Shown here one piece after another: positions 33,364 through 43,193 of a stretch of DNA of 64,000 bases. The DNA comes from Candidatus Kapaibacterium sp. (GTDB lineage Bacteria; Bacteroidota; Ignavibacteria; Kapaibacteriales; UBA2268). Numbering within the stretch: the first letter of the stretch is position 1; every line of letters begins with the position of its first letter. The DNA is taken from contig JAMLHE010000004.1 of NCBI GenBank assembly GCA_023957315.1, forward strand, positions 1 to 64,000, read 5' to 3'. Made by a program: the position numbers and the translations under genes. The notes under the pieces are model-generated. The model made no database searches. It was not told the DNA's origin and worked only from the letters and a program-made list of their open reading frames with translations.

Positions 33364-36300
33364 ATGTCGAAATTAATTTATTTTATCTTAATTGTTGTGT
33401 TGATTTCATGTTCATCATCAGACAGAATCAACGTCTCCAAGTATAACTTCCAAGACCAAGGCGAACTTCTCGATTTGAATTATTTGCTTTTTGAATTCGA
33501 TAAAATTATGATTCCCACCGATAGAATAGGGAAAACTCCAAAAGAACTCCCGTTTAAGGTTTATCCCAATACAAGAGGCAATGTTTATTGGAAAAGCAAC
33601 AACACGCTAATTTTTTATCCATACGGCGGATTTAAAGCCAATACTGACTATATAATCGAATTCACGGATAATTTGACTGAATATATGCCGGTCAAATCGC
33701 AAATGCCGTCGAAGAAAATTTATCGCTTCCATACTACTTATACTGACATCAAGTCTGTAAGTACGAATTGGCACAAGGCAAACCAAAACGCTCCTACATT
33801 TTTGGTTTGTGATATTCAATTCAATACCGAAGCGATTTTTTATGATGTGAAAAAAGTGAGCAAGGTCAAAATCAACGGCAAAGAATTTAATATCAGTTCT
33901 GCTCGGTGGCAGCGGAGCGACTTTCTAAAGATGCAAATCGCGATTGAAGATGTTTTTGATGTAGAGGGAAAGGAGCTCTCGATTGAAATTCCATTTGAAT
34001 TTGAGCAATCGGACGGCAAAATGAAAACTCGAAAAATGAATTATAATGGCAAGATACCGCTATTGAGTGATTTCGGGATGACAGAAATTATCGTGAATAA
34101 TTCGATTGACCAACGCGGATTATTATTACGATTCAATCAAACATTGAACAAAAGCGCCGATTTAGCAAATCTAATAAATGTCAATCCTCAAATCCCCTAC
34201 GAAATTGAAATTTATGGTAATGAAATATATCTGAACGGCATTTTTGTTCCTGAAACCAATTACGAAGTAACGATTAATCAATCTTTTGAAAGCATTTTCG
34301 GAATAAAGCTCAAGGCTGAACTGAAGCACACAGTATTTGTACCCGAAATGGAAGCCCAAATTGTTTTGGCAGACCCATCATCGCTTTATTTATCATCCAG
34401 AGGTAACAAACAAATTGGAATCAAGCTCGCCGGAGTAAATAATTTGCAGGTGAATGTTTTCAAAATTTTCGAGAATAACCTCATCCGTGCTTTGATGGGA
34501 TACCAAAATATTGATTATTCAGGTAAATATGACGAAGAAACGGGTAACTGGTACGATGCAGTAAATATCTCGAGCATTGGCACAATGATTACCGAAAGAG
34601 CCTACAACACTTCCGAACTGAAAACTGCCGATAATATCAAATTGCTCGATTTTAATTTCGCCGATGCTATAAATATCAACGGGATTTATTTGCTCGAAAT
34701 TTTCGACAAAGATAAGCCTTGGGTGCGACAAGTCATGCAAGTATCGCTTTCGGACATCGGCATAATTGCAAAAGTCTCGAATGAGCAAATCGCTGTTTAT
34801 GCTAACTCTTTAGTCAACACCGAACCTATTTCAAATGCAACTGTCAGAATCATTTCGAGAAATAATCAAATTGCTGAATCGGCTCGCACAGATGGACGTG
34901 GAATTGCAATACTCACAAATGACAGAGCAAAGCAACAGGGATTTAGCCCATCAATTATAAGCGTCGAACACAATGGCGAAACGAATTATTTATTCATCGA
35001 ATCTTCGACTTTAGTAAGCAAATCCGGGCTCAATGTAACCGCCGGCACCGAAGTCACAGATTATTATTGCTTCATGTACGGCGAACGCAATTTGTATCGT
35101 CCGGGCGAAACACTCATCATCAATGGAATTGTTCGTGACAAGGAATTGAAGCTCTTAGGCGATTTGACATTAAAGCTCAAAATCATGAATCCATCGTGGC
35201 AACTTTATAAAGAGTTTCGTGTGAAATTGAATGAGCAAGGAAATTTTGAAGTAAAAGATGAATTGGCTCAAACATTGAAGACGGGCAATTATGAAGTGCT
35301 TTTAGATTTGCCGAACGATGTAAATATTGGAAAATATAGTTTTTCGATTGAAGATTTTGCTCCCGAAAGACTTAAAATTACTGCAACTACTGACCGAGAA
35401 AGCTACACGCCACAGCAAGACGTGAATCTGAACATACAAACGGATTATTTGTTTGGTATGCCGGCACAAAATCTAAGCGGAGAAATAAGCTTCGAAACAA
35501 ATTCGGGCGATTTCACTTCGGAAAAATTCGAAGATTATGACTTTACGCTCCGAGGCGCCGGACGGGTAAATGATTACAGTTTCCGCCCGATTGTTAGCGA
35601 TAACGCAGGCAATACTAAGGAAATCTTCAAAATTGATGAATTATACCAAAATATGGGGCTTATTTACTTGCACATTGGTATCAATATGCAAGATGAAACC
35701 GGCTCCGATAACCGGATTTATTTGGTGCGGAAAATCCATACACAAAACACTTATGTCGGCATCAATAGTAAAATGGGAGATTGGTTTGAACTAAATCGCC
35801 CAATAATCACTCCAATTGTCGTTTTGGATAAAGAAGGCGAAGAAAGCGAATCCGAAATTAACATTGATATTTACAAAATCACCTATAGCACTGCCTTACG
35901 TTCATCGCGGAATTATGATTATCGCTACGAATCAACCAAAATCGAATCAATTGTCAGTTCCGAAACCATAAAAGCCAAAGGGCAGTATAATCACAAATTT
36001 ACTCCCGTCAGCTCCGGTGAATACGAAATCAGAGTCCGCCAGAATAATTCTGTGGGCTATGTTATGAAACAATTCTGGGCATACAGATACGGATATGCCG
36101 AATCCGCAGGATTCAACGTTGACAAGGAAGGCAAAGTCATTGTAAGTGCCGATAAAAAAGATTACAAACCCGGCGAAACTGCGAAGCTACTATTCAAAAC
36201 TCCCTTTGACGGGAAATTATTCGTTAGTATCGAACGCGAGGGCGTTCTGGAGCATTTTGTCTTGCGCACGGCTGATAATGCGGCATCACTGAATATTCCC

Positions 36301-38775
36301 ATTAAAAATGATTATCACCCAAATGTATATGTATCAGCGATTTTAATCAAATCCGTTTCGAATAATAATTTCCCTCTCAATGTTGCTTACGGATACCAAG
36401 AATTGACAATTAAGGACGAGCAACGCTATTTGCCGATTGAAATAATTGCCGATGAGACGAGTCGCTCTACGACTAAGAAAAAAATCAAAATAAAGACTTT
36501 GCCCGAAAAAGACATCAACGTCACAATTGCAGTCACTGACGAAGGGATTTTGCAACTGAAACGCTACTTATCGCCCGCACCCTATGATTTCTTTTATGCT
36601 GCCCGACAATTGGACGTGAATACTTATTCCGGCTATACCAAATTATATAAAGAGTATAAGGCTCGCAGCGGTCAATTTGGTGGTGACGGTGGGGAATTAG
36701 CTTATATGAAGATGTTGGATTTGCAGAATCCATTTGTGGATAAAGCCGTTAAATTGCTATCTTTCTGGAGTGGCAATCTCAAAACCGATGCAAACGGAAT
36801 GGCAGAATTTGAAATTGATTTGCCGACCTTTTCCGGTGCATTGCGTATTATGGCAGTTGCATACAAAAATGACAGATTCGGTTCCGCCGAAAAGATGATG
36901 AAAATCGCCGACCCGCTAATCGTAACTCCGGCATTGCCACGCTTCTTGTCAATCGGCGACGAAGCTGAAGTGAAAATCAATCTTAAAAATTTGACAGACA
37001 AGAAAAAAAGCGTCAAAATTGAGCAGAAAATTGATGGGGATTTGCTCTTTGAGCCATCATGGAAAAATAGCATTACACTTGAACCAAGAGCAGATATTTA
37101 TATCGCCGCAAAGCTCAAACCGGGCAAAATGACCGGAAGCCACAAAATCACTTTCAATGTCAGCGACGGGAACGACAAATATTCAATCGAACGCTTGGTC
37201 AATGTGCGAATAGCCACAAATATCGAACTGAAAAGCGAATTCGCAGAAATCAAACCCGGGCAGACTGTCACAATCAAATATCCGCAAGGATTTATGCCAA
37301 ATATGTCCACGAGTGTTTTGACAATCAGCCGCCAACCGTATATTGAATTTTTCGACCGAATTGACTTTCTGACTGATTATCCATATGGATGCACCGAGCA
37401 AGTCATATCGTCAGTTTTCCCCTTGCTCGTATATAAGGATTTCAAGGAATACACCAAAAATTCAACTGTAAAATTGACAGACTTGGGCATAACGGAAAGA
37501 GTAAATAATGCAATTAAGCAAATCAGCGCCCTGCAAAATCAAGGTGGAGGTGTCGGATTGTGGTCGTCAGGCACAAGCGATATTTGGGTTTCTGCGTATG
37601 CCTTACATTTCTTGACTGAAGCAAAAAATCGCGGCTATAATGTGAATGAAGACGGTCAGAAAGCTCTGATTAATTACCTAAAAAGCATTTTTTCGATGAC
37701 AGAATCTTACAGTCGGAATGAGAGTGATTTATCGAAGTATAATTCTGCGGACAGGTACAAACTCGCTGCTTATACATGTTTTGTGTTGGCTCGTGCCGGC
37801 AAACCCGAACAAGCACTGATGAACTTTTATGCGGAATCTGCCGAAAATATGCCATATGACTCGAAAGTGCTATTAGCTTCTGCTTTTTTATTGAGCGGAA
37901 ACATACCCGCATTTTACGCCCTGATGCCAAATACAATCGAATCGAGCAAAATGAAAGACGATATGACTGACGTTTACGGCTCGAAATTACGCGAACTTGC
38001 CTTGTTGACCTATGCTTACAGCACCGTGAAGGGCAATGACGTTTACACTTCAAAACTTGCCAATCTGCTAACGAGCGAACTCCGTCGCAAGAAGCATTAT
38101 ACTACTCAAGAAGCTGCATTTACTCTGCTTGCAATTGCCAATATTATGGAAAAGGGAAGCGGCGAATCATCTTACAGTTTCGACGGGAAAAATACGAATC
38201 TAAATGCTAACAATAAATTTGTCAGCCACAAAATTACTGCCGATAAAGAAGTAACAAATACAGGAAAAAATTCAATATGGTACAGCTTGCAATCGAAAGG
38301 TTATTCCCAGGAAGCCAAAAAATCTGAGGTATCGAGTTTTGTTGCCGTCGAGCGAACCCTTTATAATCAATCCGGCAGCAAAATCAGTGCAAATCAAATT
38401 GTCAGAGGTGAGCGGATTTTTGTCAAACTCAGTGTCAGGCTTAAAGACGGCTTGAAATCAATAGACAACCTTGCAGTTAGCGAGATGATTCCCGCAGGTT
38501 GGGTGATTGAAAATCCACGATTGTCAAATACTGCCAAGCCTTCGTGGATAAAAAATGTTGATGAACCATTTTACGCAGATTATCGCGACGACAGGGTAAA
38601 TATGTTTGCAAACGTACGGGGCAATGTCGAATTTTTCTATGTTGCTCGTGCAGTAAGCGCCGGGCATTTCAAGTTCGGTCCTTTGACAGCTGTTGGCATG
38701 TACAATCCTGAAGTTTATTTCTCGGGGAAATCATCCGAAGTGCGAATCACCGAAAAACCCAAAGGAGGAGTTTGA
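33364..38775 (+). CDS. bacterial alpha-2-macroglobulin lipoprotein
   Basis: 1803 residues. Lipobox LISC with the lipid-bearing Cys16 and Ser at +2, so probably anchored in a membrane facing the periplasm. Many MG beta-sandwich domains, a bait-like central stretch, the A2M core (FWSGNLKTDANGMAEFEIDLP) and the intact thioester motif PYGCTEQ at Cys1343, followed by the helical thioester domain (GGGVGLWSSG) and a receptor-binding-like end. Such YfhM-type proteins trap attacking proteases. The usual partner PBP1C is not next to it; a glycosyltransferase overlaps its stop codon. GGAG precedes the ATG. Confidence 0.93.
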   Translation: MSKLIYFILIVVLISCSSSDRINVSKYNFQDQGELLDLNYLLFEFDKIMIPTDRIGKTPKELPFKVYPNTRGNVYWKSNNTLIFYPYGGFKANTDYIIEFTDNLTEYMPVKSQMPSKKIYRFHTTYTDIKSVSTNWHKANQNAPTFLVCDIQFNTEAIFYDVKKVSKVKINGKEFNISSARWQRSDFLKMQIAIEDVFDVEGKELSIEIPFEFEQSDGKMKTRKMNYNGKIPLLSDFGMTEIIVNNSIDQRGLLLRFNQTLNKSADLANLINVNPQIPYEIEIYGNEIYLNGIFVPETNYEVTINQSFESIFGIKLKAELKHTVFVPEMEAQIVLADPSSLYLSSRGNKQIGIKLAGVNNLQVNVFKIFENNLIRALMGYQNIDYSGKYDEETGNWYDAVNISSIGTMITERAYNTSELKTADNIKLLDFNFADAININGIYLLEIFDKDKPWVRQVMQVSLSDIGIIAKVSNEQIAVYANSLVNTEPISNATVRIISRNNQIAESARTDGRGIAILTNDRAKQQGFSPSIISVEHNGETNYLFIESSTLVSKSGLNVTAGTEVTDYYCFMYGERNLYRPGETLIINGIVRDKELKLLGDLTLKLKIMNPSWQLYKEFRVKLNEQGNFEVKDELAQTLKTGNYEVLLDLPNDVNIGKYSFSIEDFAPERLKITATTDRESYTPQQDVNLNIQTDYLFGMPAQNLSGEISFETNSGDFTSEKFEDYDFTLRGAGRVNDYSFRPIVSDNAGNTKEIFKIDELYQNMGLIYLHIGINMQDETGSDNRIYLVRKIHTQNTYVGINSKMGDWFELNRPIITPIVVLDKEGEESESEINIDIYKITYSTALRSSRNYDYRYESTKIESIVSSETIKAKGQYNHKFTPVSSGEYEIRVRQNNSVGYVMKQFWAYRYGYAESAGFNVDKEGKVIVSADKKDYKPGETAKLLFKTPFDGKLFVSIEREGVLEHFVLRTADNAASLNIPIKNDYHPNVYVSAILIKSVSNNNFPLNVAYGYQELTIKDEQRYLPIEIIADETSRSTTKKKIKIKTLPEKDINVTIAVTDEGILQLKRYLSPAPYDFFYAARQLDVNTYSGYTKLYKEYKARSGQFGGDGGELAYMKMLDLQNPFVDKAVKLLSFWSGNLKTDANGMAEFEIDLPTFSGALRIMAVAYKNDRFGSAEKMMKIADPLIVTPALPRFLSIGDEAEVKINLKNLTDKKKSVKIEQKIDGDLLFEPSWKNSITLEPRADIYIAAKLKPGKMTGSHKITFNVSDGNDKYSIERLVNVRIATNIELKSEFAEIKPGQTVTIKYPQGFMPNMSTSVLTISRQPYIEFFDRIDFLTDYPYGCTEQVISSVFPLLVYKDFKEYTKNSTVKLTDLGITERVNNAIKQISALQNQGGGVGLWSSGTSDIWVSAYALHFLTEAKNRGYNVNEDGQKALINYLKSIFSMTESYSRNESDLSKYNSADRYKLAAYTCFVLARAGKPEQALMNFYAESAENMPYDSKVLLASAFLLSGNIPAFYALMPNTIESSKMKDDMTDVYGSKLRELALLTYAYSTVKGNDVYTSKLANLLTSELRRKKHYTTQEAAFTLLAIANIMEKGSGESSYSFDGKNTNLNANNKFVSHKITADKEVTNTGKNSIWYSLQSKGYSQEAKKSEVSSFVAVERTLYNQSGSKISANQIVRGERIFVKLSVRLKDGLKSIDNLAVSEMIPAGWVIENPRLSNTAKPSWIKNVDEPFYADYRDDRVNMFANVRGNVEFFYVARAVSAGHFKFGPLTAVGMYNPEVYFSGKSSEVRITEKPKGGV

Positions 38776-39740
38776 TTAAAAGTTGTCGCCAAATATTGAC
38801 TGCGGCTATCATCGCCAAGGATAACGAGAAAACAATCGCCAATATGATTAACTCGCTGAAATTGTATTGCGGGCGCATCGTAGTTGTGGATACAGGCTCG
38901 AGCGATAAAACTACTGTGATTGCTGCATCGCTGGGAGCCGACGTTTACTTTAAACTTTGGGATGATGATTTTTCATCTGCTCGAAATTTTGCGTTGGCGC
39001 ACGTTTTCAGCGATTGGATTTTGACTATTGATACCGATGAAATTTTATCCAAATTCGATGTCGGCGAATTTTTAGATTACGCCAATGACCCGCAAATTGG
39101 CGGCATAAATGTGATTATAAAAAATATGCTCGGCGACGGTCTTGAATCAAAGCACAGATATACCCGAATTTTCAGGAATAAAAATTATATCCGATTTGAA
39201 GGAAAAATACACGAACAAATCAATCAATCAATTGTGAATAATGATTTGCAAATAATTGAAAGCAATATTGAAATCACTCATTACGGCTACGAAAAAAACG
39301 ACAAAATCAAAAACGACAGGAACATAAAATTGCTCCAAAATGAGTTGGACGAAAATCCCCAAGACGATTTTGCTCGTTATCATTTAGCCCAAAGTTTGTT
39401 CAATGCTAAGGATATTGAAAAAGCTGACAAAATTTTTCGTGAAATAAGATTCTCGAATGATTTATCGCGCCAACAAAAGGACACAATCCAATTGCGATTG
39501 GCACAAATTGCCTTGGACACGAACAATTTTGACGAAGTGCTAAATCTATGTGCAGAAATATCCGATGATTACGATATTGGCGGATTGCAACTTTTTGTTA
39601 AAGCTATGGCTTTCTATTTCATAGGTGATTATTCACATTTTTCAAGTATTGTGAAAGATTCGCGGATTGATTTATCGGCTTTGGTCTCAAAAGAAAACTT
39701 AGAGACACTTCGAGAAATAAGCATAAAAATTAGGCATTGA
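38772..39740 (+). CDS. family 2 glycosyltransferase with C-terminal TPR-like helices
   Basis: 322 residues from a TTG start that overlaps the A2M stop codon (TTGA) and has GGAGGAG upstream. N-terminal GT2 fold: ILTAAIIAKDNEKTI, VVVDTGSSDKT, WILTIDTDEIL (DxD). After residue 180 the protein is helical with TPR-like repeats (ENPQDDFARYHLAQSL). It resembles SPbeta/SunS-like and related glycosyltransferases with TPR tails. Acceptor unknown. Coupled to the A2M gene. Confidence 0.85.
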   Translation: MIKSCRQILTAAIIAKDNEKTIANMINSLKLYCGRIVVVDTGSSDKTTVIAASLGADVYFKLWDDDFSSARNFALAHVFSDWILTIDTDEILSKFDVGEFLDYANDPQIGGINVIIKNMLGDGLESKHRYTRIFRNKNYIRFEGKIHEQINQSIVNNDLQIIESNIEITHYGYEKNDKIKNDRNIKLLQNELDENPQDDFARYHLAQSLFNAKDIEKADKIFREIRFSNDLSRQQKDTIQLRLAQIALDTNNFDEVLNLCAEISDDYDIGGLQLFVKAMAFYFIGDYSHFSSIVKDSRIDLSALVSKENLETLREISIKIRH

Positions 39741-39771
39741 TTTTGTAATTGGTAGTTTTTTTGATACTTTG
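39741..39771 (+). promoter_or_regulatory. possible Bacteroidota-type promoter before the PilM-like gene
   Basis: TTTTG (39741-39745), 19-bp spacer, TACTTTG (39765-39771, one base short of TAnnTTTG), 33 bp before the ATG. Confidence 0.4.
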
Positions 39772-39804
39772 GTAATTGGAAAATTAATTTGAAGGAAATA
39801 ATTA

Positions 39805-40734
39805 ATGCGTCGAATGCTTTCGATTTTCTTTAACATAGACCGAACTTATCTGACCGGAGTGTCAATAGTTGGTAGCACATTGTCTTTGGACTATATCAAT
39901 TCGACTATTCACAAAATTGATTTCGAGAACACACAATCCGAAGAAACCCAAAACGGAATGACAGAATTGATGAATATTATCAACGAAATGGATTTCAAAC
40001 CCGATGAAGTATCGGTTACCTTACCGTCCGAAAGTGTTTTGGTTTCGAAATTCCCGGGCAACGTCAATATGAATGAAAAGTCTCTGAAGGCTCTCGTAGC
40101 TTTGGAATTGAGACAAACATATCCGCAATTTAATTTTGATGATTTTTCGATTCAACTTGTACCGATGACCTCGCAAAATTCGAAAAAACAAATGATGTTA
40201 GCAGTCATAATCACAAAGGAAGATTTGAAATTCATTCAAGATTTGCTCGCGCCTTTGGGTAAGAAAATAACAAAGTTCGATATCAGCCAAATGAACGCTC
40301 ATAGTGCCTTTATCTACAATTATCCCGAATTCAGGTCGGGCAACATTATGATTTTGGGCTTGCAAGGGCAATTCATGGACATCAGCGTAGTGCTCGACGG
40401 GCTTCCGGCATATTATAATTTGATTAGATATGAGGGTTTGGATTCCCTGCACGAGAAAATCCAAAATGAGTACAATCAAATAGTCCCCAATCTCTGCGAT
40501 AATCTTGATGCGATGTTATATTTTGGTTCAAGCATGACAAAAGATGTATCAACTGAGTTAAACCGTATTTCCGGCAAGCTTGATATTGAAGATACGAAAA
40601 GATTGAACGGCTTCAGATTGATGAAAAGCTCCTTAGATGAGCGGGAACGAGAGTACTGTTCGCGGACATTGCAAATTTATCCGGCTTGTATCGGCGGATG
40701 TCTTCCTACAAAACATACAATCATGACTTTGTAA
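39805..40734 (+). CDS. PilM-like actin-fold protein, function uncertain
   Basis: 309 residues. The first half resembles PilM/GspL-type ATPase-fold proteins of pilus and type II secretion systems: a beta strand start (FFNIDRTYLTGVSIV), a VSVTLPSESVLVSKF stretch, a LKALVALELRQTYP helix and FDISQMNAHSAFIYN. No other pilus gene is adjacent, and the similarity is from pattern only. The protein ends with three cysteines (EYCSRTLQIYPACIGGC). It starts 64 bp after the glycosyltransferase and is followed by rsmD with 1 bp between. Confidence 0.6.
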   Translation: MRRMLSIFFNIDRTYLTGVSIVGSTLSLDYINSTIHKIDFENTQSEETQNGMTELMNIINEMDFKPDEVSVTLPSESVLVSKFPGNVNMNEKSLKALVALELRQTYPQFNFDDFSIQLVPMTSQNSKKQMMLAVIITKEDLKFIQDLLAPLGKKITKFDISQMNAHSAFIYNYPEFRSGNIMILGLQGQFMDISVVLDGLPAYYNLIRYEGLDSLHEKIQNEYNQIVPNLCDNLDAMLYFGSSMTKDVSTELNRISGKLDIEDTKRLNGFRLMKSSLDEREREYCSRTLQIYPACIGGCLPTKHTIMTL

Positions 40735-40735
40735 A

Positions 40736-41299
40736 ATGCGATTGACAACCGGAATCTATGGTGGTTTGCATTACTCTGGAAAAATCCCGAGTAATATCCG
40801 ACCCACTTCCGACAAAACGAGGCAATCAATTTTCAACGTTTTGTCAAATCTCGTTGATTTCGATGATTGCATATGCTTGGATTTATGCTCAGGAACAGGA
40901 GCGTTGGGTTTTGAAGCATTGAGCAGAGGTGCAAAGCACCTAACTTTAGTTGACAATTCCAAAAAATCTTGCGATATCGCCCGCGATGTTGCAAATCTAT
41001 TCAAAATCCCAAAAGCCGATTATTCCATCATTTGCAGAGATGCTTTGAAGTTTGTAAAAGATTACCCCGATGACAGCCCAAAATTCGACTTGATTTTCTG
41101 CGACCCTCCGTACAAAATTGATATCATCAATCCATTATTGATATTGCTCGGCGAAAAAAGTATGCTAAACGATGATTCTGTCATAACATTAGAATATGCA
41201 AAAGACATGAAATTGCTGATTCCGCCCGCGTTCAGGAGCATATCGCATAAAGAATTCGGCGAGACGCAAGTAGAATTTATCGAAATTGTAAAAGCGTAA
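40736..41299 (+). CDS. rsmD: 16S rRNA (guanine(966)-N(2))-methyltransferase
   Basis: 187 residues. RPTSDKTRQSIFNVL near the N-terminus, SAM site LDLCSGTGALGFEALSRGA, and catalytic DPPY (123-126). These fit RsmD, which methylates G966 of 16S rRNA in the small subunit. It starts 1 bp after the PilM-like stop. The family often sits with coaD, not seen here. Confidence 0.93.
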   Translation: MRLTTGIYGGLHYSGKIPSNIRPTSDKTRQSIFNVLSNLVDFDDCICLDLCSGTGALGFEALSRGAKHLTLVDNSKKSCDIARDVANLFKIPKADYSIICRDALKFVKDYPDDSPKFDLIFCDPPYKIDIINPLLILLGEKSMLNDDSVITLEYAKDMKLLIPPAFRSISHKEFGETQVEFIEIVKA

Positions 41300-41359
41300 A
41301 ATTACACTTACAAATTGGTGTTTACGTCAAAATAATTGATTTATAAGAAATGAAGACTT

Positions 41360-42403
41360 ATGATTAGATTCGAGAACATAGAGTATTTATATGCTTTTGC
41401 AGTAATTCCTTTACTGCTTATTATTTATATACTTTACAGGTTTTCACGTGGTAGAAGACTGAAAAAAATTGGCGATATGCACTTGGTGAAATTGCTGATA
41501 CCCGATACCTCAAGCCATAAAGCAAGATTGAAATTTACGATTATGTTGCTTGCAATATCAATGGTTATCTTAGCATTGGCAAATCCTCAAATCGGCACAC
41601 GATTAGAAGAAGTTAAGCGAGAAGGGATTGAAGTTATCATTGCGGTTGATGTTTCAAATAGCATGTTAGCGGAAGATGTCCGCCCAAACAGGCTCGAACG
41701 GGCAAAACGCTCAATTAATCGATTGCTTGATAATTTGGGTGAAGACAAAGTCGGGCTGATAATTTTTGCAGGGAAATCATTTTTGCAATTGCCTCTGACT
41801 ACGGATTTTGCCGCAGCAAGGCTGATAACTTCCACGATTTCGACCGAAATGGCTGGAACTCAAGGCACTGCGATTGGTTCGGCAATTGATTTGGCGGTTT
41901 CGTCTTTCTCTCAAGATGTGAGTATAAGCAAAGTGCTGATAATTATGACCGATGGCGAAAATCACGAAGATGACGCACTCTCTGCCGCCAAACGAGCTAA
42001 GGAGCAAAACGTTGTGCTATATACAATTGGCGTTGGCAACTCCGAAGGTGCTCCAATTCCGGTTTACCAAAATGGCAGAATTACCGGTTACATGAAAGAC
42101 AAAAATGGCGAGAATATAATAACTCGATTAGACCCGGCAGTTTTGCAAGAAATTGCACTTGAAACCAAAGGCGAATTCTTTCGTTCTGATATAGGTACAG
42201 ATGTCGAACTAACGGAGCTCGTCAATCGCGTTAGCAAGATGGATAAACAAGAGTTCGAATCGAAAGTATTTACTAACTACGAAGACCGTTTCCAGATTTT
42301 CGTAGCTTTAGCCTTATTTTTCTTACTTTTAGAATTAGTATTTTCGGAAAAAAAGAATAAATTTATTGCAAAATTGAATTTATTTGTAGCAGGTAAAAAA
42401 TGA
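41360..42403 (+). CDS. batB: BatB-like von Willebrand factor A protein
   Basis: 347 residues. Two N-terminal membrane helices (about 11-27, 55-73), a periplasm- or cytoplasm-facing VWA domain with MIDAS DVSNSM, TDGENHEDDA and a threonine site, then a C-terminal helix (about 316-332). This is the layout of aerotolerance proteins BatA/BatB. The C-terminal KDKNGENIITRLD stretch is usual for BatB. It begins the cluster batB-batC-batD-batE and overlaps batC by ATGA. Confidence 0.88.
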   Translation: MIRFENIEYLYAFAVIPLLLIIYILYRFSRGRRLKKIGDMHLVKLLIPDTSSHKARLKFTIMLLAISMVILALANPQIGTRLEEVKREGIEVIIAVDVSNSMLAEDVRPNRLERAKRSINRLLDNLGEDKVGLIIFAGKSFLQLPLTTDFAAARLITSTISTEMAGTQGTAIGSAIDLAVSSFSQDVSISKVLIIMTDGENHEDDALSAAKRAKEQNVVLYTIGVGNSEGAPIPVYQNGRITGYMKDKNGENIITRLDPAVLQEIALETKGEFFRSDIGTDVELTELVNRVSKMDKQEFESKVFTNYEDRFQIFVALALFFLLLELVFSEKKNKFIAKLNLFVAGKK

Positions 42404-43173
42404 AAAGTATTATTATCATAATTATGTTTGCTTTTGCAATGATTTCGACTTCCTGGTCGCAATCAACCAAATCTTTCATTCGTGAAGGAAATGAGAAATT
42501 CAAAGCAAAGCAATTCGAGGAAGCGGAAGTAAAGTACCGTAAGGCACTCGAAGTCGCTCCCGATTATCGTGCCACTTTCAATCTCGGCGATGCACTTTAC
42601 AAAAACGAACAATATGCCGACGCAATCAGCAAATTCTCCGATATTATATCCCAAAAGCCGGACAAAGCCACAACATCTAATGCATATCATAATTTGGGCA
42701 ATGCTTATTATAAATCCGATGATTTCGAAAAAAGTATCGCTGCTTATAAAAATGCTCTCAAGTTGAATCCGCAAGATAATGACACCCGTCATAATTTGGA
42801 AATGGCACGAAGAATGCTAAAGCAACAACAAGAGCAACAACAAAACAAATCCGATAATAAGGATGATAAAGACGAAGACGGCGATAAAGAGCAAGAAAAG
42901 CAGGACGGAGATAAAGACCAAAATCAGCAAAAGCAAGATGAGCAGCAAGGGAAAAATGACCAACAAAAAGATGAGCAGCAACAAAATAATGATGGCGACG
43001 GAAAAGAGCAGCAAGGACAAGAACAGCAGAAGAATCAGCAAAACAGACAAAAATCCGAGATTTCTAAGGAAGATGCTGAGAGAATTTTGGAGGCTTTGAA
43101 AAATGAAGAGCTTGACGTACAGAAAAAAGTTCTGAAAAAGCAGCAAAGGCGTCCGAGTGAGAAAAATTGGTAA
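42400..43173 (+). CDS. batC: BatC-like TPR protein
   Basis: 257 residues. Signal peptide (about 1-21), three TPR units (about 26-135; AYHNLGNAYYKSDDFEKSIAAYKNAL is the clearest, here cited in part) and a long low-complexity stretch of Q, K, D and E (about 142-220), then a charged tail. TPR proteins of this kind link the VWA proteins of the Bat complex. The antisense strand of the low-complexity part gives a long meaningless frame. Overlaps batB by 4 bp. Confidence 0.85.
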   Translation: MKSIIIIIMFAFAMISTSWSQSTKSFIREGNEKFKAKQFEEAEVKYRKALEVAPDYRATFNLGDALYKNEQYADAISKFSDIISQKPDKATTSNAYHNLGNAYYKSDDFEKSIAAYKNALKLNPQDNDTRHNLEMARRMLKQQQEQQQNKSDNKDDKDEDGDKEQEKQDGDKDQNQQKQDEQQGKNDQQKDEQQQNNDGDGKEQQGQEQQKNQQNRQKSEISKEDAERILEALKNEELDVQKKVLKKQQRRPSEKNW

Positions 43174-43193
43174 TAAATGAGATAAAGAACAAA